Source: Micrasema longulum (lineage: Eukaryota > Arthropoda > Insecta > Trichoptera > Brachycentridae). Taken from it: a DNA stretch of 64,000 nucleotides. The stretch lies in assembly GCA_022494885.1 (NCBI GenBank), contig JAGVSM010002696.1, positions 124,001 through 188,000 on the forward strand, read 5' to 3'. Shown here one piece after another: positions 21,149-30,634 of the stretch (its first letter is position 1; each line of letters begins with the position of its first letter). Made by a program: the position numbers and the translations under genes. Under the pieces are notes generated by a model, which was given only the letters and a program-made list of their open reading frames with translations, was not told where the DNA came from and did no database searches.

Positions 21149-22460
21149 GTATCTTCTTTACCCTAGAGAGTGATTAATTTGGGATTACATAATAGATAAT
21201 ATAATAAAATAATATAATAAGGTTTTGAAACTTACTATAATTTTAAAAAATGCAATCATAATATAACATTACTTAAGAAAAATATTTTTTTTAAGTTTTC
21301 GAAAGTAGGTATGAACTATTTATTTTTATTATTATTATCTTTATAGTCAAATGTCTTACCTAGTTCTCTCCTATACACGTTTTATATGACTTTTTTTATT
21401 TACGCACCGACACAAACACATCCTCACACATTCATTCACTCGCATTTAAATACACATACATTAATACAAACGTCGCACATATACAATCTTATAAACTCTT
21501 TTCTAATATATTATGTATTATTAGATTAACATTGGATTTTTTTAATTAGCTCTAGTATTGTTAAAATATTTCTACTTATTTTTTTATGTAAATAGCTGTA
21601 AAAATCTCAAATAAATAAAATAAAGAAATAAATAAATACTCATTGAGGTATATAACTAGAGTAAACATAAGCGTTCGAAATAGGTTCCCGCAACCTGCGG
21701 CCAATTGGCATATGTTTGATAGATCGGACTTTAGTCTGTTGCGAGAGTTCGCCGGCTACTTTTCTCCTCGAACTTACTAAATTGCCTATGTGTTCGCTAA
21801 GATACTGCACATATCGATTTGGAAAAGCTATGGTATAATCTTTCACCGCGTGTGCGGAAGGGAGCAACATACTGAATAGAACCTACAGTAGACCGATGTA
21901 AAGAGTCCGTGCTTTTTACTGTACTACTTGTTTTGCTTGTCAAAGTCGATGTGACGATACTTGCTATATCCGCTGGTCAATCTCTGTCCTTTGGGGACGA
22001 CTTTTTAGCTCGGATTTGTATGGATTGTTATCTTTATTTTTTTATATCTCAATGGGATTATTTTGTTATCTCTTTCTCTCCTAATCTGGCTGATATGAGA
22101 GTTAGCAAAGTTTGAAACATTTAATTGTTTTGACCATACATTCATTATCATTTTGATTAATCATGTATTGTTGACCTAATGACATTTAGCGTTTTAATCA
22201 TCAAATTATAAATAAATTCGGTTAATTTGGATAACTTATCATAAATTTCAATATTCGTTTGGTGTTCTGTGTTTCCAAGTTCCTTGTCCCCTATCTAAAT
22301 CCATTACTAAAGTGAATAAAACATTTTTCTTATTTAAAAAAAATGAGAACTGCTTATTATTTTGTTTACTTATTATGTACAAGGCTTATATTTGTAATAT
22401 TTTGCTGTTGTTGAGAGTTGGAGCCTACCCCTCCTACCCCTGTTGGAGATTGACTGAGTA
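21149..22460. other. Intergenic; second copy of the 3459-3590 repeat at 21919-22060
   Basis: 21919-22060 carries 'tgttttgcttgtcaaagtcg' and 'actttttagctcggatttgt', matching 3459-3590. A 76-codon minus-strand frame at 21640-21870 has no recognisable family. Around 21400-21480 a CA-rich stretch resembles retrotransposon 3' UTRs. Confidence 0.4.
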
Positions 22461-22466
22461 CAAAAA

Positions 22467-22576
22467 GTACAAGTAAAAGTCACTAGATGTCAATAAAATG
22501 CGCTTTTTTAGACAGCTGGTAAACCACGTGAAAACACGGGATCAGATATTGACATCTAGTGACTTTTATTAGTACT
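22467..22576 (+). repeat. 110-bp palindromic element with 30-bp arms
   Basis: The left arm 'aaaagtcactagatgtcaat' is mirrored by 'attgacatctagtgactttt' on the right. In addition 'ggtaaaccacgtgaaaacac' inside the loop recurs just outside the right arm as 'ggtaaaccacgtaaaacac' (22588-22610). Confidence 0.7.
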
Positions 22577-22984
22577 TTTTTTCTGATGGTAAACCACGTA
22601 AAACACGAGACCGGGACACAACGCATGGTTATTATAATCACGTGTTTATACGGCTCCGGGATACAAAGCACGAAAAAGGAGTGAGGCCCTGTATATGTGC
22701 GAACATTGCAATGCGCAATGTGTCTCTCCATAAAGGCCAATGTTGGCAAAACTATCATACAAAAATTACTTATTTAATTATTCTAAATAAATCTGAAAGT
22801 TTCAATTGATTTAACCCAGTATTTTCATAATTATGACACATTTAAGAAACCCTTCACAGAGCATGAAATTTCACAAAAATGGGCCGGGCACGGGGTAAAT
22901 TCTATGTGTATTCGGCCGGTGCTTAAAGTGTTAAAATTCTTGATAAATGTTTCACACACACGAGGGATGGTAGAATGTTTACGA

Positions 22985-23345
22985 TGATTAGTTTTTTCAA
23001 TTTCAATTTATTTATTTTATAAACGTTTATGTACATTACAAAATATTTCAATGCATACATAAAACGAAAAAATTAATACTTAAATTTAAATATACAAAAA
23101 TGGTAAAATAAAAATACCCAGCGATTATAGAGAAAGAATGCTATCCCTTTTCACTAATATGAAAGATGTCAATATCCGAAGAGATGCGGTTGATGTTAGG
23201 AATATACAAATTATCAGACAGTCTAGTTGGTCTGAAAGGGACACAGTAAGCAAGTAGATGAATTAGTTCTGGGTCTATTGTATTCAATATAAAATGATGC
23301 CTAGCTTCATTGGTCGTTGCTCTATATTTAAGGTGAAATGATTTA
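22985..23345 (-). pseudogene. Probable retrotransposon remnant
   Basis: A minus-strand frame at about 23140-23330 has about 60 codons including 'LNTIDPELIHLLAYCVPFRP' and 'DNLYIPNINRISSDIDI', ending in a stop, followed by a T-rich 3' tail. The arrangement (short C-terminal ORF then 'tttatttattttataaacgt') resembles the jockey-like fragments, but the family is not certain. Confidence 0.35.
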
Positions 23346-23757
23346 GCACGTGTGTGTCATCGATCGTGGACTGTGACACCCACATGTTTACTGCAAAATG
23401 TATGTTCCTTTAAACTGCTCCAACTACAGTGTGAGGATCTGCCGGAAAGTCGGCTATGGCCCTGTTGAGGAACTTCTAAGCATTTGCTAAATGCAGAGAA
23501 AACCACAGAAACTCGTTCAGGAGAAGCCCGACTATTGGAGGACATCAACAGTACGATGTTTATTCTTTCTTGAAAGTACTGTTTACACGAGGACAATACA
23601 ATAGGTAGGACTATATTGTCGTGTCCCAGCTTCGAGAACAGCATCAACCGCGCAGGACAGGACCCTGGGACAATTCGGACGTAGTACACACGTGAGCGCT
23701 GTGAAAATAAATAACCGACGACGTTTGTTACCAGCGGTTCGCGAAAAATATTTTTTC
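23346..23757. other. Moderately GC-rich block, no gene recognised
   Basis: Overlapping frames on the minus strand (110 and 76 codons) give no recognisable domain. It is probably transposon sequence, as it abuts a CR1/L2 3' end. Confidence 0.3.
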
Positions 23758-23930
23758 TTTTTTATTATTATGGATAACTTATATAGCGCTATTTTCGTAA
23801 TATAATACCCCAAGGGCGCATTATATAGTGATTCTATAGATGAATAAATTTAATTTAAGCTTTTAATTTTGTAATTTAAATAAAACAATTCATTTTGTAG
23901 TCACATGCTACGGATTTATTCAAATGATTA
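23758..23930 (-). mobile_element. CR1/L2-like 3' UTR fragment
   Basis: 'ttattattatggataactta', 'accccaagggcgc' and 'cacatgctacggatttattc' match the 3' UTRs at 9839-9985 and 29045-29215. There is no ORF left. Confidence 0.65.
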
Positions 23931-24254
23931 TTTTATAACATAACAACATAACACTGGAGTTGTTGAAGGACTAAATAATAAAAATGATTTTTTTCTGCCT
24001 ACATTTTCGGCATAAAATATTCGCGGGAGCGACACGCACACGTCGAGTAAGTCGTGACTGAATAATGAAGGGGCGTTTTACATTTTCGTGCAACTACTAT
24101 GGTGAAGGTATATAGTGGGATTTGCATATTAGAGTAATTAGTGTCCTGAAGAAGAGACGGAAACGTAAAATATTTACTTACATTTATTGAAATGTTTGAC
24201 AGCAATGTTAATGCTTTAAATATTAACAATAAGTAAAATATTACTTAAAAGGTG

Positions 24255-24395
24255 ATTTCTAGATTGCAATATTTCATTCTTCCTAGACTAGCACCAAAAT
24301 CGTAAGTTTTATCACCTAACCTTCTATGAAACGATTGAGATACGCTGCAACTAGAGTTCCAATGCAGTGCCCTATGCACCATGGTGCGGATACGG
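24255..24395 (+). mobile_element. SINE-A, 3' part
   Basis: It contains 'agactagcaccaaaatcgta', 'cttctatgaaacgattgaga' and 'cagtgccctatgcaccatgg' with a decayed end. No tRNA head. Confidence 0.65.
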
Positions 24396-24431
24396 AAACA
24401 TATAATTAAGCTTCTCATTATTTTGTTCAAT

Positions 24432-24650
24432 CAAGGTTTATTAAAATAATGACTAGATCTGGACTTTTTGGTTTAAGTTTACAGCGATTTAAACGAGCAC
24501 TAAATAAATAATTCAGATCTTGTCTCGATGTCCCTTATCTTTGTTAATGCTTTTTTAATTTTTTAAATGTTTTAACCATTCTGATATTATGAAAACCCTA
24601 TAAATTGTATAAATGGGCAATGTCCGTTAATAAATAAATAAATATATATA
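24432..24650 (+). pseudogene. Jockey-like retrotransposon 3' end
   Basis: The final codons read 'LFGLSLQRFKRALNK*' (24455-24505), followed by 'agatcttgtctcgatgtccc', 'tgggcaatgtccgttaataa' and an (AAAT)n tail. It matches the reverse-complement element at 44275-44880. Confidence 0.65.
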
Positions 24651-25889
24651 TTTTTTTAACGTCTGAAAATTTTATTTTTCCAATATCTATACTTCTTCAT
24701 GGACCAGGTGGATTTTTTATTCATATTTTTTTTTGGATTCACAAATTTCATAAACAGTACATGTTTTTGTAAAATTCTAAACATATCTACTTTTACACAT
24801 CTAGTAAATGTTATCACTGTAACTCTCCAAAAAAAGAGACTAACTCTTGTGCTTGGAGAGTGACTTACACAAGAGTTTATATAATTTTAAATACGAGTAC
24901 ATGAAAAGAAAATACGATATTATAAAATTACTGAGAATAAAACTTGTAATAATGAAGACCTTATAATTAAATGAATCAATTAATCCAAGTTATTATTTTA
25001 GTTTAACTCTTAGGCAAAACGCGGTTGCTGAGAATTTTTATGAATAGGTATTTGAACATTGTTTTTCAGTCACTTTCTCGCAAATGCTTCTCTGATACTG
25101 TGGGTAAAAGGTAACTGCAAATTTGCGATCAATCAAATACACATGGTCAGCACAATCACCTTTATCTAATTTCCCAGTATGACAGTGAAGGAATACAGTG
25201 TTAGTTCCAAATTGAGACCGCGGCCGCACGCTTCAGATCCTGCCTCGGAAAGGAAGAAGAAAGTAGTAATACAATCAAATCCAACAACGACACAAAACTC
25301 AAATACAAATAGAAAACATTAGAAGAATTTGACCTATACAACATGCACTCAAGCAGCAGAAGAAAAACTGTACGTATACCAAAGCACGTAAGTACATCAA
25401 ATTATCAAGACACTGGCAAAATCCTCACACAGATCCTTACATGAACTCAGGTAAAATTACCTCTCGTCATGGCACCGATCCCTCGCGAAAACCCTAATAA
25501 TTGTCCTATTACCAACAGAAGAAACATCCTGTGCAAAGACCCTAATGGTCCTAACCACCTTTAAGATAAGCAGACGAAACGGGTCCTAGAGCATGGTCAG
25601 CACGCGGTTCTCTTGAATTAGTCTACTATTTAATCAATACTGGTTATTTTAATATTTGCTTTTAACAGGGTACTGTACCTACATTTCTTGACATACCAGC
25701 CAACACACAGTTATGAAATCGCATGTCATAGAAAAACGTCAACCTTGCTAGTAAATGTGCAAGAATATGCAAATTGCATTTTTATCTATAAATAACACAC
25801 AATTTATTTATAATTCCTTCCTTACAATAAAATACACGATTTTATCATAGATTATCGTAAAAAATGTATTATTTCTATTACAATGAAGA
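24651..25889. other. Intergenic, no gene recognised
   Basis: A 63-codon minus-strand frame at 25038-25229 ('HCHTGKLDKGDCADHVYLID') has no recognisable family. 25210-25610 is less AT-rich and lacks T runs, possibly old retroelement coding sequence, but every frame is broken. Confidence 0.35.
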
Positions 25890-26085
25890 ATATGTTTTTT
25901 TTTAAAGAAATATATGCGTTCTTATCATTTACCAAAATATTTCTTTTGATGACCATTTTCAATGCGTTGAGAATAATTCACTATTAGAAAATGGAAATGG
26001 AGTTGATTGGGGTAGAGTGGGGTTCAAACCTTGGACCTCCGATCTGTGAGTCTGCAAAACTAGCCACGGGACCACAACCGTTTTT
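25890..26085 (-). mobile_element. SINE-B, tRNA-derived SINE
   Basis: Reverse-complement head: B box ('ggtttgaacccc' on the minus strand) and A box ('tggctagttttgc') at 26020-26080. The body has 'accattttcaatgcgttgag' and 'tcactattagaaaatggaa'. The tail is T-rich on the plus strand. It is the same family as 46315-46505, 46836-47041 and 51340-51515. Confidence 0.7.
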
Positions 26086-26104
26086 GGTTTAATTTTAAAG
26101 CTAT

Positions 26105-26480
26105 GGTTTACAGAAAAGTATTTTAAATCGAAATTTTCAAAGTTTACATATTACAACAGAGTTAAAGAACATTTTTGAGAAGGTAATAAATAATATGGAA
26201 GTCTAGGCATCTACAGGGCTTATGACCTGTCAATCTATATTCCTTCAATTCTTTCATCTGTTGATGTTTGTGAGGTTAAAGAGGTGAAACCTTTATTTAT
26301 GCGGGTGAGATTCATCTAATTGAATTATTTTACCTACTTACTAGGCAACGCCTGAAAATTATATGTTTTTCGATTTATATACTTCTTCACAGACTAGATG
26401 TATTTATCAATGATATTTTGAGTTTGTCCAAATTTTTGTAGACAATGACTGGATTCAACTCCCCGGGGAGCTGTTAATAT
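26105..26480 (+). mobile_element. MITE-2 copy
   Basis: It carries 'ttaaagaacatttttgagaa', 'atggaagtctaggcatctac', 'gcttatgacctgtcaat', 'actaggcaacgcctgaaaat' and 'gagtttgtccaaatttttgt'. It matches the family from internal sequence to the right TIR. Confidence 0.7.
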
Positions 26481-26554
26481 TAACATATTCGAATATTTCT
26501 TAACAGACTATGAAAGTAAGCCAAAAATTTACGTTTTAATTTAATTTTTAAAAA

Positions 26555-26600
26555 ATACGCTGCGATTGGTGTACCAATGCAGTGCCCTATGCACTATGAG
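26555..26600 (+). mobile_element. SINE-A tail scrap
   Basis: Only 'atacgctgcgattggtgtac' and 'gcagtgccctatgcactatg' remain. Confidence 0.5.
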
Positions 26601-27104
26601 GCGTACTACGAATATTATAATTAGCAAAAATTGCAATGAAGAATTTTTACAATCTGTCATTTTGAAAATCAACATACTTAGAAATATGAACGTGACTGAA
26701 TAAAAAAAAGTAAAATGTCTTACTTGTTCAATGATGTTTATTACTAAAACTGTTGAGATATTGTAAAAAAACACTATGGTGTGTTGAATAACAATGAATT
26801 AGTGTAATGTAGATGGATACATAGAAGAAAATTTTACTTGTTCAGATGTGTTTATCAACAAAGCTGATAATTTGTATACCCATTGAATTTAAAGTACTAT
26901 ATGTATACATTATTTTCAAAAATTAATATGATTCTATTGATGCAAAACAATAAGTGAATCTAATCAGGAGTATGCAGATTAAACAGTAAACAATAATCAC
27001 ACTTGTTCAGATGTGTTCATCACCAAAAATTTATATACTTATATCGTATCATTAATTATTTTCTTGTTTATATTGAAAAACAATACATGCATTATCGACA
27101 TAAT

Positions 27105-27185
27105 CAAGAAAGGCGTTTGGACATGTAGAGCGAATGGACAGCAAAAGAATCTTAGAAGGAAATGGAAACGAACTAATAGTAAAAA
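27105..27185 (+). pseudogene. Scrap of non-LTR retrotransposon C-terminal domain
   Basis: Translation 'KAFGHVERMDSKRILEGNGN' resembles the 'W.GHV.RM' segment found near the C-termini of insect non-LTR elements. Very short. Confidence 0.35.
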
Positions 27186-27189
27186 CTTT

Positions 27190-27408
27190 TAACAATGTTT
27201 GATTATGTCCAAATGCTTGCAGACTGGCTGGATTTCCTCCCTAGGGAGATGTTCATATTTAAATTTATTTCAACAGAGGGGGAAAACATTTTTGAGAAGG
27301 GAATATGGAAGTCTAGGCATTTACAGGGTTTATGACCTGTCATGCCTAGACTTCCATATTCCCTTCTCAAAAATGTTTTCCCTCTCTGTTGAAATAAATT
27401 TAAAGTAA
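27190..27408 (+). mobile_element. MITE-2 near-perfect hairpin copy
   Basis: The arms of about 65 bp (27262-27325 and 27346-27405) are almost identical when folded: 'atatggaagtctaggcattt' and 'caacagagggggaaaacatt' are mirrored as 'atgcctagacttccatattc' and 'aatgttttccctctctgttg'. The loop is only about 20 bp ('cagggtttatgacctgt'). The left outer terminus 'gattatgtccaaatgcttgc' is kept. Confidence 0.8.
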
Positions 27409-28034
27409 AAACTTTTATTTACTGTCTGTTTTTTTTATATTATAAAATAATTAAACAAAGATACATGCTTGAAAACATACAATTAGTCGATAAAATTTCA
27501 AATGCATATATATTTTCAATTATAGAATTACACGAAATAAATGGAATTACATTTTCTGTAGATTTTTTGTACTTTAAAACGAATTCTTGTATAATAAAAA
27601 ATAAGTTGTATTGTATTATAAATCGTACTTGGATTTTTGTATAAAAATAACGGCAATGTTTTGAACAACTTATTGCAGGTACCTAATAAGCAAATGCAGA
27701 CGAATTGTTAGTAAAAAGGTCTTACTTGTTCAGATGTGTTTATCACTAAAACAGTTAATAATACCGTTCTGTAAATCCATTGTGAAAAAGGCATTTTTTA
27801 AGTTAGATGGTACTGTTTGGTACCTGCTTATTGCCTATGGAGTGATTGCACTTACACTGAATTGTTATTCAGTAGCAAAAGGTTAACATAAGCATTTTGC
27901 TAATTACGCGGGTACATCGGGGCAACTCAGGACACCAAATACCTCAACATTATGTAAAAAAAAATTGCAATAAAAATTGGGCATAAAGTTTTAAAAACGT
28001 TATAATTCTAAACTTCCTATGTATTGAAATTAGC

Positions 28035-28235
28035 AAAAAAATATTATTTATACCACTCCGGAAGGCAGACGAAGCAGAGGCAGACCAAAGTTAAGATGGC
28101 TGGATGATGTGGCTAGTGGCATAAGAGCGATTGGCCTGACAAACTGAAGAAGAGCGGCGGGGTGCAGGGAGGAATGGAGACGAATTCTGGAGGAGGCCAG
28201 GGCCCACAACGGGCTGTAGCGCCACTAATTATGAT
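28035..28235 (+). pseudogene. Non-LTR retrotransposon, ORF 3' end
   Basis: Translation 'TPEGRRSRGRPKLRWLDDVA', 'RAAGCREEWRRILEEARAHN' then 'GL*RH', with one internal stop. It is the familiar terminal segment of an insect non-LTR element, ending 'atgatgatg'. Confidence 0.7.
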
Positions 28236-28341
28236 GATGTATTGAAATAATTGCAGCCACTTAAAATCTTTTTTACTCAGGTTTTGTAAAGTAATTTGTT
28301 AAGTAAAAGTAAAAGACCTCATTTTGTAAAGCAATTTATTA

Positions 28342-28574
28342 AGCTAGGGTTTCCTAGGACAGCGGTGCCCGTATCTTTACGGCCGTAGTGAACGGTGATG
28401 CGGTGGACAGCCGTTGTAATGGTGACTAGAGAGTTGTTTCCTAGGAAAATGGTGTTGATAACACCGTTTAAAAATAAAACCACTCTCTAGTAACCTCTAC
28501 GACGGCTGTCCATCGCATCACCGTTCACTACGGCCGTAAAGATACGGGCACCGCTGTCCTAGGAAACCCTAGCT
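28342..28574 (+). mobile_element. Harbinger-type MITE, 233 bp, TSD TTA
   Basis: The arms of about 105 bp fold on each other: 'agctagggtttcctaggaca' on the left faces 'tgtcctaggaaaccctagct' on the right, and 'gataacaccg' lies at the centre. Both flanks carry TTA (28339-28341 and 28575-28577), the target duplication typical of PIF/Harbinger elements. A 233-bp sister copy is at 33907-34139. Confidence 0.85.
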
Positions 28575-28644
28575 TTACACTAAATGTTATTAAATATTTG
28601 TATATAACCACTTAGCGACTTTTCTATGTCTACCGGTTTCGAGA

Positions 28645-29215
28645 CAGTTCGATATTCGTGTTAAAGAGCATATGAAGTGTCTTCACAATAATACTCCACT
28701 ACTTCGGGAATTGCACTGGCTACGTTTTCCATAGAGGGTGGAATACAAACTCTGTTGGCTTATGTATAAGTCACTGTACTGCTATGCTCCAGAATATCTA
28801 AGGGAACTCTGCATTCCAGATGAAATAGCTGACAGACGTCTTACGCTTAGATCAGCTACACCTTCGTCGAAGGGAAAAGTTATTATACCTCTACGCAAAC
28901 GGCGCACTACATTCGGCGAACGTGCATTTGCGGTCGCAGGCCCTACGGCATGGAATGCTCTCCCAGCAGAGGTGCGAAATTGTGAGAATGAAGTGATGTT
29001 TCGGAAAAAACTTAAAACCCACTTGTTCTCTAAATCATTTGAATAAATTCTTAGCATGTGATGGAAAAGTAATATGAAAAAGTTCATTACTTTTCTTAAA
29101 TTAAAAAGTTCAAATTAAATTTATATCTTTATATAATCACTTTGTAATGCGCCCTTGAGGTATTATATTACAAAAATGGTGATATATAAGTTATCCATAA
29201 TTATTATTATTATTA
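28645..29215 (+). pseudogene. CR1/L2-like retrotransposon 3' end
   Basis: The open 102-codon frame at 28738-29046 encodes 'YKLCWLMYKSLYCYAPEYLR', 'DRRLTLRSATPSSKGKVIIP', 'GERAFAVAGPTAWNALPAEV' and ends 'KTHLFSKSFE*'. The 3' UTR has 'gtaatgcgcccttgaggtat' and ends in (ATT)n. It is 5' truncated, as usual for LINE insertions. The upstream 28650-28737 continues the frame with defects. Confidence 0.78.
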
Positions 29216-29224
29216 TTATTAATA

Positions 29225-29420
29225 ATTTCTCTGAATTCGCAAATGACCTAATCAATTTAAATCATGACTTTAATAAAAATACAGGAGTTAAAATCTTACA
29301 TACAAATAATAAAGAGTTAAAAGTAAATAATATGGAAATATTTCACATTAGGAAAGCTTTAAAAAATAATGTTCTTTTGATCAATAATCAGACAACCTTT
29401 TAATATAGTCCGTTAAACGA
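29225..29420 (+). pseudogene. Penelope-like element C-terminal scrap
   Basis: The frame 'SEFANDLINLNHDFNKNTGV', 'KILHTNNKELKVNNMEIFHI', 'NVLLINNQTTF*' resembles the end of the Penelope-like GIY-YIG endonuclease region ('ILH...KG..LN.LE..EI' then 'L(I/L)N(D/N)Q'). Short, so family assignment is tentative. Confidence 0.45.
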
Positions 29421-30577
29421 TGTTCCACTGTAATGGTCACCCTAAACCTATTAAGCTTATCTCCTCCTTTCACTCCTTCCGCCTTCTTTCAACTTTTTCT
29501 CAAAAAACAACAAAGAATAATTTTATAATTTAATTAGTGCATGTTTGTCCTAATCAGTGCATGTGCTTATTAAAATGCATGTCGTGTTGGTTTTATATGT
29601 TTGTGCAACAACTATGATGGGTTTTGATCACAAAGTTAATGCTTTAAATATTAATAACAATTTATTACAATTTAAATTACCATATTGGTAGATTTAAACA
29701 CCATATCTTAAAAAAACTAACTTAATTATCCATTTTTGTACCCGAGAGGCAGACGGATGCAAATCCAAACGTCAAATGTTCAACACAAGCCTAATGGATC
29801 TACTTTCTCTAAGTGATTTTTAATAGCATTAATTTGTATATTCGGTATCTTAATACATTGGTTCATTCATTATAAAACTTACATTTCTTCAAAATCAATA
29901 GACATGATCATAAATTGGATACGAAAATCGAAATGTCATTTCATCGAATTCTGGATGTGCATCCGTCTGCCTCTGAGGTACAGATTTTTTGTAAGGTAAA
30001 TTTCGCCAACTCAGCTTTCATTCTCCATTAAAAAAATTATGCAAATCTTTATTTATTTCTTTATTTTATTAGGTAAACAAACAGTACGTACACAAATATT
30101 GCCAATTTCTTTGTATATTAGTGTAAAACACTCATGCACACACCAAAAAAATTGTTTACACTAATACATAAATGTAGCTTGGTAATTGAAAATTTTGGCT
30201 AAGCATTTTTATAACACTTTTGATTTTAATTTTTTATCTTAAATAAACAAATCAATGTTAGGAATCCTGTACAAATATAAGAAACATTTTTGTACTTTAT
30301 AAATCTGCATAAAAGTAATACATCTTTGTCGAAATATGTTAACGAAAAAGATACGTAAGGCACAATATTTCTGAGGATGATTGTCATAAAGTTTTGCCCT
30401 GACTTAAGTTATGCTGCATTCCCCAAGAGGTTATCTATTACAAGACCCCACATGGTATCGATAATCTTTGATCACACTACAGCCACGCGCTTCTCATTGA
30501 TAACATAACTAATTTGTATCATAAACTATATTATTAGGTGCTGGGTAAACAAAAAATCCAGTAGATAAATATTCGTA
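29421..30577. other. Intergenic, downstream of PPO-A; repeat J copy at 30060-30180
   Basis: No gene is seen. At about 29750 and 29960 'gaggcagacggatgcaaatc' and 'gatgtgcatccgtctgcctc' form an inverted pair about 210 bp apart, so a small MITE is likely. Repeat J is present in reverse orientation. Confidence 0.4.
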
Positions 30578-30583
30578 TTTATT
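30578..30583 (-). terminator. Poly(A) signal of PPO-A
   Basis: AATAAA on the minus strand, about 50 nt after the PPO-A stop codon. Position and hexamer fit a short 3' UTR. Confidence 0.6.
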
Positions 30584-30634
30584 TTTCGTAAATATGTTTT
30601 TAATAAGTGCAGAAAATATCGTACATTTCATATT

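Larger units (their letters stand above)
26705..27780 (+). repeat. Degenerate array of a unit beginning 'cttgttcagatgtgttta'
   Basis: The phrase 'acttgttcagatgtgtttat' or close variants occurs at about 26720, 26836, 27000 and 27720, each followed by 'cac(c/t)aaaa' and a weakly conserved 'aatttgtatacc(c)att'. Preceding bases ('gcagatgaat..agtaaa') are also partly shared. A MITE-2 hairpin (27190-27408) interrupts the array. It looks like an old tandem repeat with units of about 115-165 bp. Confidence 0.5.

Noticed and set aside
21640..21870. 76-codon minus-strand frame starting MLLPSAHAV
   Set aside because: No family resemblance and no splice context. It could be a retrotransposon scrap, but this cannot be shown.
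25038..25229. 63-codon frame with 'HCHTGKLDKGDC'
   Set aside because: Short, no recognised family, no splice signals matched to neighbours; left as unassigned intergenic sequence.
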